From DAIOFH01 sp036745875 (GTDB lineage Bacteria; Planctomycetota; SZUA-567), in NCBI GenBank assembly GCA_036745875.1, contig DAIOFH010000159.1, positions 1-8,211 on the forward strand: DNA of 8,211 nucleotides, given 5' to 3'. The notes beneath the pieces were generated by a model. It worked only from the letters and a program-made list of their open reading frames with translations, ran no database searches and had not been told where the DNA came from. The stretch's first letter is position 1. The number at the start of each line of letters is the position of its first letter. Below, piece by piece: positions 1 through 7,032 of the stretch. The position numbers and the translations under genes are program-made.

Positions 1-78
1 CTGAAACTTGCAGCCGGCTTCGCGCGCATAGGTTGCATGATCGAAAAACCGATTTTCTCGCGCGAACCGGTATATCAA
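1..78 (-). CDS. Start of a possible gene downstream of lemA (3' end outside window)
   Basis: An open minus-strand frame starts with TTG, whose last two bases are part of the lemA stop codon (TTGA), and runs 26 codons to the window edge without a stop. It reads MIYRFARENRFF then DHATYAREAGCKFQ, which looks like ordinary protein, but it is too short to assign. No well-spaced Shine-Dalgarno precedes the TTG; a GGAG lies only 2 bases upstream. A start at the ATG at 36-38, in another frame, is an alternative. The position suggests the next gene of the lemA operon. This is a weak call. Confidence 0.3.
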   Translation of the reverse strand, partial: MIYRFARENRFFDHATYAREAGCKFQ

Positions 79-626
79 AACTCCATTTTCACGTCCCGCT
101 TCTTCCCTTCTTCCGCCGCGAAAAATTCCTTGGGTCCGTACCCCTTGGAATTGCCCACGATGCTGGCCGGCCACGAGGCGAGAAGCTGGTTGAACGACGA
201 CACGTTCATATTGTAAATCCTGCGCGAAGCCTGGAGGTGCTCCTCCGTTTCGGCGACGGAGCGTTGCAGTTCCCTGAAGTTCTCGCTCGAACGCAATTGC
301 GGGTAATTTTCCGCCAACACGTTGATTCGCCCGGCCGCTTCGTCCATCCGGCTATTGGCCTCGCTTCGTTCGGCCATGCTCATGCCGCTTCGCAGCTTGA
401 CCAGTTTTTCCAGCGTTTCGGACTCGTGCTTCGCGTAGGCCTTCGTCACATCCAGCATTTTCGTCAATGTGTCGAAACGTTTTGTCAAAGCCACGTCGAT
501 TCCGGAATCGGATTCGGTAATTTTCACCGCAAGGCGCGCAAAGCGGTTTATTGTGGAAATATACCAAAGCGCGACCACAACCAGGACTATGCCGACGACA
601 ATCGCGAGCATCATTCCGTTTTCCAT
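75..626 (-). CDS. lemA: LemA family membrane protein
   Basis: The 183-residue product matches the LemA family along its length. It has one N-terminal membrane segment (about residues 5-23, rich in I, V and L) followed by a long helical domain. LemA-like landmarks are INRFARL at 26-32, IDVALTKRFD at 43-52, YAKHESETLE at 64-73, ENYPQLRSSENF at 106-117, the AETE...YN stretch at 125-139, and a C-terminal EFFAAEEG followed by the terminal MEF. The family is about this length and is usually a single-pass membrane protein with a helical bundle; its biochemical role is unsettled. I chose ATG at 624-626 because AGGG lies 6 bases upstream. An in-frame TTG at 663-665, overlapping the stop of the upstream gene, has GGAGG 10 bases upstream and would add 13 residues, so it remains possible. 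The gene follows the secreted lectin-like protein with almost no gap, suggesting co-transcription. Confidence 0.9.
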   Translation of the reverse strand: MENGMMLAIVVGIVLVVVALWYISTINRFARLAVKITESDSGIDVALTKRFDTLTKMLDVTKAYAKHESETLEKLVKLRSGMSMAERSEANSRMDEAAGRINVLAENYPQLRSSENFRELQRSVAETEEHLQASRRIYNMNVSSFNQLLASWPASIVGNSKGYGPKEFFAAEEGKKRDVKMEF

Positions 627-661
627 AAATTTCCCTGTCCATTCATAAAAAGTGTATAGCG

Positions 662-2956
662 TCAATAATCATCAGCCTCCATCGCGCGGGACATTCTCAT
701 CCATTCCCACACCTTCCGGTAATCCACTTCGCCCAATTCCAGGCGGAGGGTGGCATGGTTCCAGTCCGGAATGTCGAGTTGCGCTGTTTTCACTTCTTGC
801 GCGGCGGCGAAAATTTTGAACGCATTCGCGAGGAAATTCGCCTCGAAAAACCCGTGAACACCCAACCTTCCGGCAATGGAGTGGTATACGAAGCGGCGTG
901 GCGTTTCTTTGAAGAATTTTTCCCACTCCGAAGCGAGATCCGGCAAATTCATGCAGGCCCGAAGAAGGCCGCCGTCCGAACCTGTCGACTCCCAATCGAT
1001 AGCGGGGACGTTTTCAAGGGAATCCTCGTCCAAAATCCCTCCGAGGAGAACGCCGTCCTTCATGCCGATGAACAGCGGAATATCGAACATGCTTTCCGCA
1101 AATTCGTCGTTCGGCGAAAAGAAGAAATCCCAACCATCCTTCGCCTTCTCCTCGAACGAATCCTCCAGACTGTCGCCGATAACCGCCTTGAACAGCGGCG
1201 CAAACTTTCCCAGCTTGTCGGCATCGCCGGAAGCGAAGACATACCCGCCGGGCACCGTCCTCTCGCGCATCGAAGCCCAGCCGCCGCAGACGATCCCAAG
1301 CGAACGAATGCTCTTGATGAGACCTATGCCGTCCACTCCGGACGATTGCAGCATTCCACGCGCTTTGCCCGCATCATCGCCGGCGACGGCGCGCAGGAAA
1401 TCGGTGATATTCCGGTCCGTCGCCACCGGGGAAAAAGCCCCCGCCAGCCATGCTGTACGGCCGCCGAACCCGAATCCAGCGTCATCCGCCCGCCACCCGC
1501 CAACGGGCAAGGCAATATTGCCGAACAAAATCTCCGGAATATTGTGAAAGACGGAAACATCGACCGCGTGCGCGGAAAGGTCAAAGGAAAACTCCACTGC
1601 GGCGGGGGCGCGGCGGCTTGCGTTTACATTTCCCGCGATCTCATCCGCCAAACTTCCCTCTTTATCGTCGACCAGCTTGATGAAGTTTGGTTTGACCATG
1701 TCCCGAGGCGTTGCCGCCAACCGCGCCGATTCGTCCTCGAGCGCGTTTATCGCCCGCTCGACCTCTTCCGGTTCCGAACCAATAACCAGCATCCTTTCAC
1801 CGTCGTACTCCGCTACCGACGCGTAGATTTTCGGCGTGACGTGGGTATCGTCAAAAACCTCAAGCACTATGTATATTTCGAATAGATTTTGCCTGTCATC
1901 GACGAAGCCGACACTTAACCCCATATTGCGATCGTAACGGCGCGTGAACATATTGTTGGTGAGCTGCGAGAAATTCTCGAAGATACCTTTCCCGATGGCG
2001 GCATTCTCTTCCTCGCTCGCGTCTTTATCGGGCGGGAGAAGAGCTTCTATCGCAGCCAGGGCATCCTGGCTGTCGGCCGGGAAGCGGAGAGCGCCTTGGA
2101 ACACGTCGTCGTCATCGATCAAGCCGGTGACGAACGAAAAGGATTCGGCCGGGAAGCGCTGGAGCAACTCAAGGATCAGTTTGCGATCAGCGTGGATATC
2201 CAGCGAGCAATCAAGAAGCCACGAGTCGGCGATGCGTTCCGCAATATCCTCCGCTTTCCCGAAATGCACGATCGCATGCGGGGATGTCCAGGCTGGAAGG
2301 GCGGCCAGCGTTTTGCGCGTTGCCGCCGGCGCCGGGAGGAGCGTCGATGTTTCCGTCGCAACGAACGTCCAATCATGGGATGCCCAGCGCCAAACCGCAT
2401 ACTTGCCGTCAGCCGCCGGGATTTTCAAATCAGCGAATCCGTCGCCGTTCACGTCTTCGAACAGGACGGCGTCCGCCGCCTCGCGGGGATTGGGCAAGCC
2501 GCTCAAGTCCACGGAAAAAACGAGCCCCATCGACGGTTCGTTCCGGAAAAAGGCAAGCTTCCCGTCATCGAAATAGAAGTAGAGCAGTCCGAAGTTCTCT
2601 TCCTCGTTAATCCCGGCGTGGCTGTATCCGCGCCGGGTCCTCAGATCCCGGCCGGGGACATCATCATCATCCGGTATCTCGATCGGCTCCTCTGTTTCGC
2701 TGATGTCGCAATTGCATACACTCATTTCGCCGGGAACGGTCGTCTTCCAATCGCCGGTCCACCGCGCTTCGCGGCCGGGATTGCTGGCCGTCCATTCCTC
2801 GGCCACCTCGGGACAACGCGTGTCCGCATGTTCATTTGACCAGATGGGGCCCGCCTCGATGTCGATGATCGTTTCCGATGCCATCAGGGGGCGTCCAAAC
2901 AGGCCTGAAATAGCGATGAGGGTGAACCACAATGACAGAGCGAGTTTAGTAAACAT
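662..2956 (-). CDS. Secreted protein with N-terminal MVL-type (mannan-binding) lectin domain
   Basis: The 764-residue product begins with a signal peptide (MFTKLALSLW, a hydrophobic core, probable cleavage after PLMA near residue 25), so it is exported. Residues about 31-85 resemble the Microcystis viridis lectin (MVL) repeat: IEAGPIWSNEHAD, then CPEVAEEW, WTGDWKTTVPGEMSV and CNC. MVL lectins bind mannose-rich glycans; sugar binding here is inferred. An acidic linker (IPDDDDVPG, about 94-102) follows. A region at about 115-200 then holds the loop DVNGDGFAD (168-176), typical of FG-GAP/VCBS calcium-binding repeats. The remaining roughly 560 residues match no family I recognise and have no further membrane segment. 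They are acidic, mixed alpha/beta in appearance, and include YDGERMLVIGSEPEEVERAI-like text suggestive of repeated globular units. I chose ATG 2954-2956 because AGGAGA lies 4 bases upstream; an in-frame ATG six codons earlier (2974) lacks such support. The stop abuts lemA, suggesting an operon. Confidence 0.8.
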   Translation of the reverse strand: MFTKLALSLWFTLIAISGLFGRPLMASETIIDIEAGPIWSNEHADTRCPEVAEEWTASNPGREARWTGDWKTTVPGEMSVCNCDISETEEPIEIPDDDDVPGRDLRTRRGYSHAGINEEENFGLLYFYFDDGKLAFFRNEPSMGLVFSVDLSGLPNPREAADAVLFEDVNGDGFADLKIPAADGKYAVWRWASHDWTFVATETSTLLPAPAATRKTLAALPAWTSPHAIVHFGKAEDIAERIADSWLLDCSLDIHADRKLILELLQRFPAESFSFVTGLIDDDDVFQGALRFPADSQDALAAIEALLPPDKDASEEENAAIGKGIFENFSQLTNNMFTRRYDRNMGLSVGFVDDRQNLFEIYIVLEVFDDTHVTPKIYASVAEYDGERMLVIGSEPEEVERAINALEDESARLAATPRDMVKPNFIKLVDDKEGSLADEIAGNVNASRRAPAAVEFSFDLSAHAVDVSVFHNIPEILFGNIALPVGGWRADDAGFGFGGRTAWLAGAFSPVATDRNITDFLRAVAGDDAGKARGMLQSSGVDGIGLIKSIRSLGIVCGGWASMRERTVPGGYVFASGDADKLGKFAPLFKAVIGDSLEDSFEEKAKDGWDFFFSPNDEFAESMFDIPLFIGMKDGVLLGGILDEDSLENVPAIDWESTGSDGGLLRACMNLPDLASEWEKFFKETPRRFVYHSIAGRLGVHGFFEANFLANAFKIFAAAQEVKTAQLDIPDWNHATLRLELGEVDYRKVWEWMRMSRAMEADDY

Positions 2957-2982
2957 TTGATCTCCTGAAGACATAAAGACAC

Positions 2983-3018
2983 GGCGACATGGGAAATAAA
3001 GAATACTCCCATGTCGCC
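2983..3018 (-). promoter_or_regulatory. Perfect 12-bp inverted repeat (hairpin) in the leader of the lectin-like gene
   Basis: GGCGACATGGGA at 2983-2994 is matched exactly by TCCCATGTCGCC at 3007-3018, with a 12-base AT-rich loop. On the minus strand the hairpin lies 80 bases after the regulator stop and ends 26 bases before the lectin-gene ATG. No run of T follows it in that direction (GTGTCTTTATG), so it is a poor intrinsic terminator. Alternatives are a leader structure affecting translation or mRNA stability, a protein-binding operator, or an attenuator. The inverted repeat is seen directly; the role is inferred. Confidence 0.6.
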
Positions 3019-3030
3019 CGTCACCGGCAA

Positions 3031-3043
3031 CCTCACACTGAGG
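3031..3043 (-). promoter_or_regulatory. Small second leader hairpin
   Basis: CCTCA (3031-3035) pairs with TGAGG (3039-3043) around a 3-base loop, in the same predicted leader as the 12-bp hairpin. A 5-bp stem is weak alone. It matters only as a possible part of a structured 5' leader. Confidence 0.25.
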
Positions 3044-3055
3044 GGGAGGAACAGT

Positions 3056-3085
3056 ATTATTTCATAAAAAGCGGAGTCGCGTCAA
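3056..3085 (-). promoter_or_regulatory. Predicted sigma70-type promoter for the lectin-like gene and lemA
   Basis: On the minus strand, TTGACG (3080-3085) and AATAAT (3056-3061) are separated by 18 bases, each one mismatch from consensus. Transcription would begin near 3049, giving a leader of about 93 bases that carries both hairpins before the ATG at 2956. This would let the lectin-lemA unit be transcribed separately from the regulator gene. Confidence 0.5.
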
Positions 3086-3097
3086 TACATTAATACG

Positions 3098-5668
3098 TCA
3101 TTTTGGGTGTGTTTTTTGGGTGTAATTTTTGGTTGAAGTGCGGCAATGGCGCTCTACAAACATCCGCAGTTCCCCACGGCTGGAAATATCCAACTTGGCA
3201 TAGATGGTGGCAAAGGCGCGTTTCACCGTGCCATGGGCGAGATGGACCGTTGCGGCAATCTCGTGATAGCGCATGCCGGCGGTCGCCATGCGCGCCATTT
3301 CCCATTCCCTCTCGGTAAGAATGGGACGCTCCGGCGGAAAATCCCGTGCAAGAATCTCTCGCCGCCTCGGTTCCCACTGCGCGGCCAGTTCGTGAATGCG
3401 GTCGAAGGCGTCGGCCGCCGCCTTGCCCCGGCCGACGGAAATACCGGAAAGAAAACGCCAAGACTCGACAAACGGCATGAGTATCAGGTCCGGGAACGCG
3501 AGGTCGCCGGCGCGACGGAGTTCCCTTTCCGCCAAGTCGGAGTGTCCCAGCTCCTGGTTGGCGGCGGCGAGAAAGATGTGGGCGTGGATGATCAACAACA
3601 GGTTGCGGCTGAACAGTCCGGAATCCAGCAGCCACGAATACAATCCGATCGCTTCCGCCCAGCGTTCCTCCGCGAGGAGTATGCCGCCGTGCGCGATATA
3701 GTAATAACCGCCGGCGAAATTGTACAGCCGCCCTTCGCCGCCCACGCCCTGCTTGAGCCAGGCGGCGACGCTTTCGGTACGGCCCAGCGCGGTCAAAAGA
3801 CAACCTTCGCACAGTTCCACCGTGTGGAGATAAAAGTAGTCGCTCCGGGCACGGATACTGGCGCGCATTTCGTCGAGAAGCGACTTCGCCGACACGTAAT
3901 CGCCTTCCAGCAGGCGCAGCCGCTGGCGAAGGAACAGGGCGGCCAGAACAATACCCATCTGTCCCCCGGCTCTTGCCGCCGCCGCCGCCCGTTCCCCACA
4001 AACCGCCGCGCCCGAAAAATCGCCGCGCTGGAACAGCGCCTCAGCCTCCATCTGATATTCCGCTCCGCTTCCATGGCCGGAGGCGAGGCGGTAGTAATGC
4101 GGCATGCATTCGTGCATGAGCGCGATTTCCTTGTCCAGTCCGCCGCTTTCGCGATGAAACATGAACAATACGGAAGGCGATCCGAGCGTCCACGGCGCCT
4201 GGTGGGAGAAGAGGCTTGTGGATCCGTTCCGGCGCAGGGCGAGGGCCCGGCGGTGATGCCGAGACATGGCGGCGATGTCGTTGTAGGCGGCCAGGGACAG
4301 GAGAAACTCCAGATCGCTTCTCCAGGAGTCGGCCATCGGATCGTTCCCGGGCATGGTCACACACAATTTCTCCAACCGCGCCAGCCGTTGGCCGAACAAT
4401 TCCGCATGGCCGCCGATAAAAGCGCATAAAGCGTACTGAAACTCGGCGGAGACATGCCGCGCCAGCATGTCGGCCGGGCAAGAGTCGAAAAGCCTTCGAA
4501 AAACCTCGATATCTTTGGTGACCAGCCTTTTCCCCGCGTCGCTTTCCATCACTTCGAGCGCCCGCTCGTGTGCATGCGCCTCGCCGAAATGGCGAAGCGC
4601 CGTCAGGATGTCCCCATCCGCCGAAGCGCTTTCGCCGCAGGCGAACCATATGGCGCGCCGTCGATTTTCGGGCAGCGCGGCGAAACGTTCCGCCAGGCGG
4701 CCGCGCACTACGGTGTGCAGCGTATAGGTTCCGTCGACGGCATTATGGTCGAGAAACGAGTTGACCTTCAGCAGCGTTTCCAGCAGAGCGGAGACCTTCC
4801 CGCCGCCATGAACGGATTCCGCCTGGACGCGTGTGAAGCGTTCCATGGGGAATGTCGTCAGCAACAGGTCCAGCGCCTCTTTCGGCATGGCGTCGAGCAC
4901 TTCCCGATCCACCAGCCTGTCCAGCGCTTCGGGAACAGCGTCCGCGCCAAGGCGATGAAGATGCAGGAGGTTGAGGTAAAGCGCGCTGATCCAACCCGAT
5001 GTGCGCCGAAAAAGGGTATGCGCCTCATCCGACGATACGGATACGCCGCAACGGCGGTAGTATTCGCGGATGTCCGTCTCCCGCAGCGCCAGTGAACCGG
5101 CGTCGATTGTCGTCAGCAGTTTTTTCAGGAGCAGGATGTCCCGGTTGCCGGTGTAGGTGTTGCGGGAAACGAGAATCATTCGGGGCGTCTCCTCGCCATC
5201 GCGCGCCGCCAGCAGCTCGAAGAGTCCACCGATGCCGGCCCGCGCGGTTCCCTTGTGAACCGGGAGCAGATGAAAGTCGTCGACGATCAGCGCCGTTTCC
5301 CCGGCAAGGCCCAGGTCGAGGAAGAGGTGACAGGCTTCACCGGTCCGCGCGGCGTCATGAGGATAGCCGAGCCGTTCCAGCGCCGAAATCGGCCCTTCCT
5401 TGTCCGGAATCGCCCGTCTCAGGTTGCGGCAAAGATCGCGCCAAAAGATATCCGGACCGGCATCGAGCGCGGCGGTCCATATCGTCAGCAAGCCCGACTC
5501 CCGAAGGAATTCGTGCACGGCGACGGTTTTTCCGTATCCCATGGGCGCTTCGAACACGGTCATGGGCCGCGTGAAGATGGCGGCGAATTTTTTCCGCAAC
5601 CGGGGATTGAAAAAAAGAACGGAAGCATCTCTTTTTCGGGTAGGCTTCTCCCTGGAATTCCTTGCCAT
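3098..5668 (-). CDS. MalT/LAL-type LuxR family transcriptional regulator
   Basis: The 856-residue protein has the layout of large ATP-binding LuxR regulators (LAL, MalT-like). The N-terminal STAND-type ATPase has Walker A APMGYGKT at 41-48, Walker B ALIVDDFHLL at 126-135, a LVSRN sensor-like stretch at 166-170 and the family motif TSGWISAL at 223-230. A long helical, TPR-like region (about 340-770, rich in A, L and paired helices) probably senses the signal or a partner. The C-terminal LuxR helix-turn-helix is at 784-840 (LTEREWEMARMATAG, YHEIAATVHLAHGTVKRAF, IYAKLDISSR). Such proteins bind ATP and an inducer, oligomerise and activate promoters; the inducer here is unknown. The ATG at 5668 has GGGAGG 8 bases upstream. 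The last residues (KNYTQKTHPK) follow an imperfect DNA repeat. It lies directly upstream of the lectin-lemA unit on the same strand, so that unit is a candidate target. Confidence 0.93.
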   Translation of the reverse strand: MARNSREKPTRKRDASVLFFNPRLRKKFAAIFTRPMTVFEAPMGYGKTVAVHEFLRESGLLTIWTAALDAGPDIFWRDLCRNLRRAIPDKEGPISALERLGYPHDAARTGEACHLFLDLGLAGETALIVDDFHLLPVHKGTARAGIGGLFELLAARDGEETPRMILVSRNTYTGNRDILLLKKLLTTIDAGSLALRETDIREYYRRCGVSVSSDEAHTLFRRTSGWISALYLNLLHLHRLGADAVPEALDRLVDREVLDAMPKEALDLLLTTFPMERFTRVQAESVHGGGKVSALLETLLKVNSFLDHNAVDGTYTLHTVVRGRLAERFAALPENRRRAIWFACGESASADGDILTALRHFGEAHAHERALEVMESDAGKRLVTKDIEVFRRLFDSCPADMLARHVSAEFQYALCAFIGGHAELFGQRLARLEKLCVTMPGNDPMADSWRSDLEFLLSLAAYNDIAAMSRHHRRALALRRNGSTSLFSHQAPWTLGSPSVLFMFHRESGGLDKEIALMHECMPHYYRLASGHGSGAEYQMEAEALFQRGDFSGAAVCGERAAAAARAGGQMGIVLAALFLRQRLRLLEGDYVSAKSLLDEMRASIRARSDYFYLHTVELCEGCLLTALGRTESVAAWLKQGVGGEGRLYNFAGGYYYIAHGGILLAEERWAEAIGLYSWLLDSGLFSRNLLLIIHAHIFLAAANQELGHSDLAERELRRAGDLAFPDLILMPFVESWRFLSGISVGRGKAAADAFDRIHELAAQWEPRRREILARDFPPERPILTEREWEMARMATAGMRYHEIAATVHLAHGTVKRAFATIYAKLDISSRGELRMFVERHCRTSTKNYTQKTHPK

Positions 5669-5730
5669 AATCGGAACCTCCCTCCCCTGATGCCGCGGCC
5701 GGAACGGTTTTCCGGCATGCCATAGGGATA

Positions 5731-5758
5731 ATTATAGCGCTTATAGTAAACTTCACAA
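5731..5758 (-). promoter_or_regulatory. Predicted sigma70-type promoter of the LAL regulator
   Basis: On the minus strand, TTGTGA (5753-5758) and a perfect TATAAT (5731-5736) are 16 bases apart. Transcription would start near 5724, leaving a leader of about 56 bases before the regulator ATG. The near-symmetric CTATAAGCGCTATAAT beside and over the -10 could also serve as an operator, but this is only a suggestion. Confidence 0.6.
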
Positions 5759-6131
5759 GTTTGCCCGGCAAAACGTTACGACTCGCTCATCCCACTTCCA
5801 ATGCTCCCCGCCAGCCGGCGTGTCCATTTCATAGGCAATACGCAAGGATGTGAAGCGCCGTGGAGCGACTAAAAGTCATGGCCTTCCTTTCCGACTCGAA
5901 GGAGGGAAAAAGTGTTTGGCGAAATGCGCCGAATGTCCGATAACACGGGCTTTATCCGATAATTTTCCGGAAGAAATCATTATCTTTCAATTTTTTTTCA
6001 AATATTTTGCGATAGGCAAAGCCCGCTTTCGCCACTCTCGTCTGGTTTCGCTTCGCGTGTAATCGGGATACACCGGTATTTCAGAAGCGTTTATCCTTTG
6101 CGCGAGGCGCGTGACTGGTGCGGGAAAGGGT
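5759..6131. other. Intergenic region between the divergent regulator and toxin-antitoxin genes
   Basis: About 370 bases hold no convincing full-length gene. Visible elements are a direct repeat TCCGATAA (5936-5943 and 5955-5962); a short palindrome TTATCcGATAA (5952-5962) over the second copy; a widely spaced inverted pair CGGGCTTT/AAAGCCCG around 5946-6025; and a T-rich tract with eight consecutive T (about 5989-5998). A 16-codon ORF is listed separately. The length exceeds what two promoters need, so extra regulatory content or a small RNA is possible, but I see no recognisable RNA family. Confidence 0.5.
5912..5962 (+). CDS. Possible 16-codon leader or small ORF
   Basis: GTG at 5912 follows AAGGAGGG (5899-5906) at suitable spacing, one of the strongest Shine-Dalgarno matches in the window. 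The frame reads MFGEMRRMSDNTGFIR and ends with TAA at 5960-5962. No promoter is evident immediately upstream. The GTG start and short length mean chance is a real alternative. Its end coincides with the second TCCGATAA repeat. Confidence 0.2.
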   Translation: MFGEMRRMSDNTGFIR

Positions 6132-6165
6132 TTGCATTGCCGGATCGACAGGCTACAATGATAAT
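6132..6165 (+). promoter_or_regulatory. Predicted promoter of the toxin-antitoxin operon
   Basis: Two overlapping sigma70-like arrangements are visible: TTGCAT (6132-6137) with TACAAT (6154-6159) at 16 bases, and TTGCCG (6137-6142) with GATAAT (6160-6165) at 17 bases. Either would start transcription roughly 20-30 bases before the antitoxin ATG. Type II antitoxins commonly repress their own promoter, but no clear operator palindrome stands out here. Confidence 0.5.
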
Positions 6166-6196
6166 ATGACAGTGATTCGATGCATGGAGGTTTGCT

Positions 6197-6418
6197 ATGA
6201 CCGTTCTCGAATACCGCGATCTGCTGGCGCGGGTTTCACACCTTTCCCAAGAGGAAAAGGCCGATTTGTTGGTTGAACTCGCCAGTCAGTTGCGCGACGA
6301 CAGCCGCAAGGGCAAAAAACGCAGTATCAAAGAACTGCGCGGACTCGGCAAGGAAATTTGGGCAGGCATTGACGCGCAGGAGTATGTGAATCGGGAGCGC
6401 GCGTCATGGGATGGATAG
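6197..6418 (+). CDS. VapB-like type II antitoxin
   Basis: The 73-residue protein is the likely antitoxin partner of the following PIN toxin. It has a short helical N-terminal part (TVLEYRDLLARVSHLSQEEK, about 2-21), a basic middle (RKGKKRS, about 37-43) and the C-terminal pattern GLGKEIWAGIDAQEYVNRER followed by ASWDG. This C-terminal pattern is familiar from small antitoxins paired with PIN toxins; the C-terminus usually wraps and inhibits the toxin. The ATG follows GGAGG (6186-6190) with a 6-base gap. The last 13 bases overlap the toxin gene, consistent with translational coupling. The exact antitoxin family is not certain from sequence alone. Confidence 0.82.
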   Translation: MTVLEYRDLLARVSHLSQEEKADLLVELASQLRDDSRKGKKRSIKELRGLGKEIWAGIDAQEYVNRERASWDG

Positions 6419-6849
6419 ACAAGCTGTACGGGAAAACGGTCGGATTGGATACGGCCCCATTGATATACTATATCGAGGAGAACCCCGTCTTTCTCCCGTT
6501 GGTCGACCCCTTTTTCGACGCCATGCTGCGGGGTGATTTCGAGGTGGTGACTTCGACCATGACCATCACTGAGGTTTTGGTGCATCCCATCCAGCAGAAC
6601 AACGCCGCTCTGGCCGCGATCTACCGGGAGATTCTGCAAAACGCGGATCATTTGCGAACTGTACCGTTCACCGCCGACATCGCGGAAGCCGCCGCCCGTC
6701 TTAGGGCCAATCACAAAATCCGTACCCCTGACGCCATCCAGGCGGCGACCGCCATCGCCATGAAGGCCGATTTTTTCCTGACCAATGATTTCACGCTGTC
6801 CGCGATACTGAATCCGACCGTCTTGGTGCTGGAAAATCTGATGGGATGA
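6406..6849 (+). CDS. PIN-domain ribonuclease toxin (VapC-like)
   Basis: The 147-residue protein is a typical single PIN domain. Acidic residues expected to bind the catalytic metal are all present: D15 in GLDTAPLIYYIE, E56 in TITEVLVHP, D109 in RTPDAIQAATA and D128 in FLTNDF. PIN toxins cleave RNA (often tRNA or rRNA) when the antitoxin is degraded; the target here is unknown. The ATG at 6406 lies within the antitoxin gene and is preceded by GGGAG 8 bases upstream. The length is normal and no key residue is missing, so it is probably active. It could equally act as genomic-island addiction or anti-phage defence. Confidence 0.92.
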   Translation: MGWIDKLYGKTVGLDTAPLIYYIEENPVFLPLVDPFFDAMLRGDFEVVTSTMTITEVLVHPIQQNNAALAAIYREILQNADHLRTVPFTADIAEAAARLRANHKIRTPDAIQAATAIAMKADFFLTNDFTLSAILNPTVLVLENLMG

Positions 6850-7032
6850 GGAAAAATATTCGCCTTTTCTTGTGTCGCCGAACACGGCCAGAACCAGCCA
6901 TGTTGATACGCTGGAAATCATATCGCATGTGGGTACTTTTATGGGTGCTTTACATCATCAAGGCACAAAACACCTTATATATAAACATATTATCATCTAT
7001 TTCGATTCCCTTCGCCCGCTCCAATATTAAAC
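6850..7032. other. Intergenic tail after the toxin gene
   Basis: This stretch separates the toxin stop from the terminator and contains the change from GC-rich to AT-rich DNA, at about 6940-6960. An open frame crosses it from an ATG overlapping the toxin stop, but it runs through the terminator hairpin and reads as non-protein (many R, W and I), so I do not call it. I see no repeat or RNA gene. Confidence 0.5.

Noticed and set aside
755..1885. Long plus-strand open frame antiparallel to the lectin-like gene
   Set aside because: It has arginine- and proline-rich low-quality composition, no domain, and lies fully opposite a well-supported gene; such shadows are common in GC-rich DNA.
3146..4429. 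427-codon plus-strand open frame opposite the LAL regulator
   Set aside because: It is the antisense of a gene with clear Walker and helix-turn-helix motifs, and its product resembles no protein family.
5946..6025. Inverted pair CGGGCTTT / AAAGCCCG
   Set aside because: The arms are only 8 bp with a loop of over 60 bases, too weak for a terminator or stable RNA structure.
5850..6062. 70-codon plus-strand frame in the intergenic region, including a CAEC motif
   Set aside because: It has a GTG start with a poorly spaced AAGG, crosses the T-rich tract, and its composition is not protein-like.
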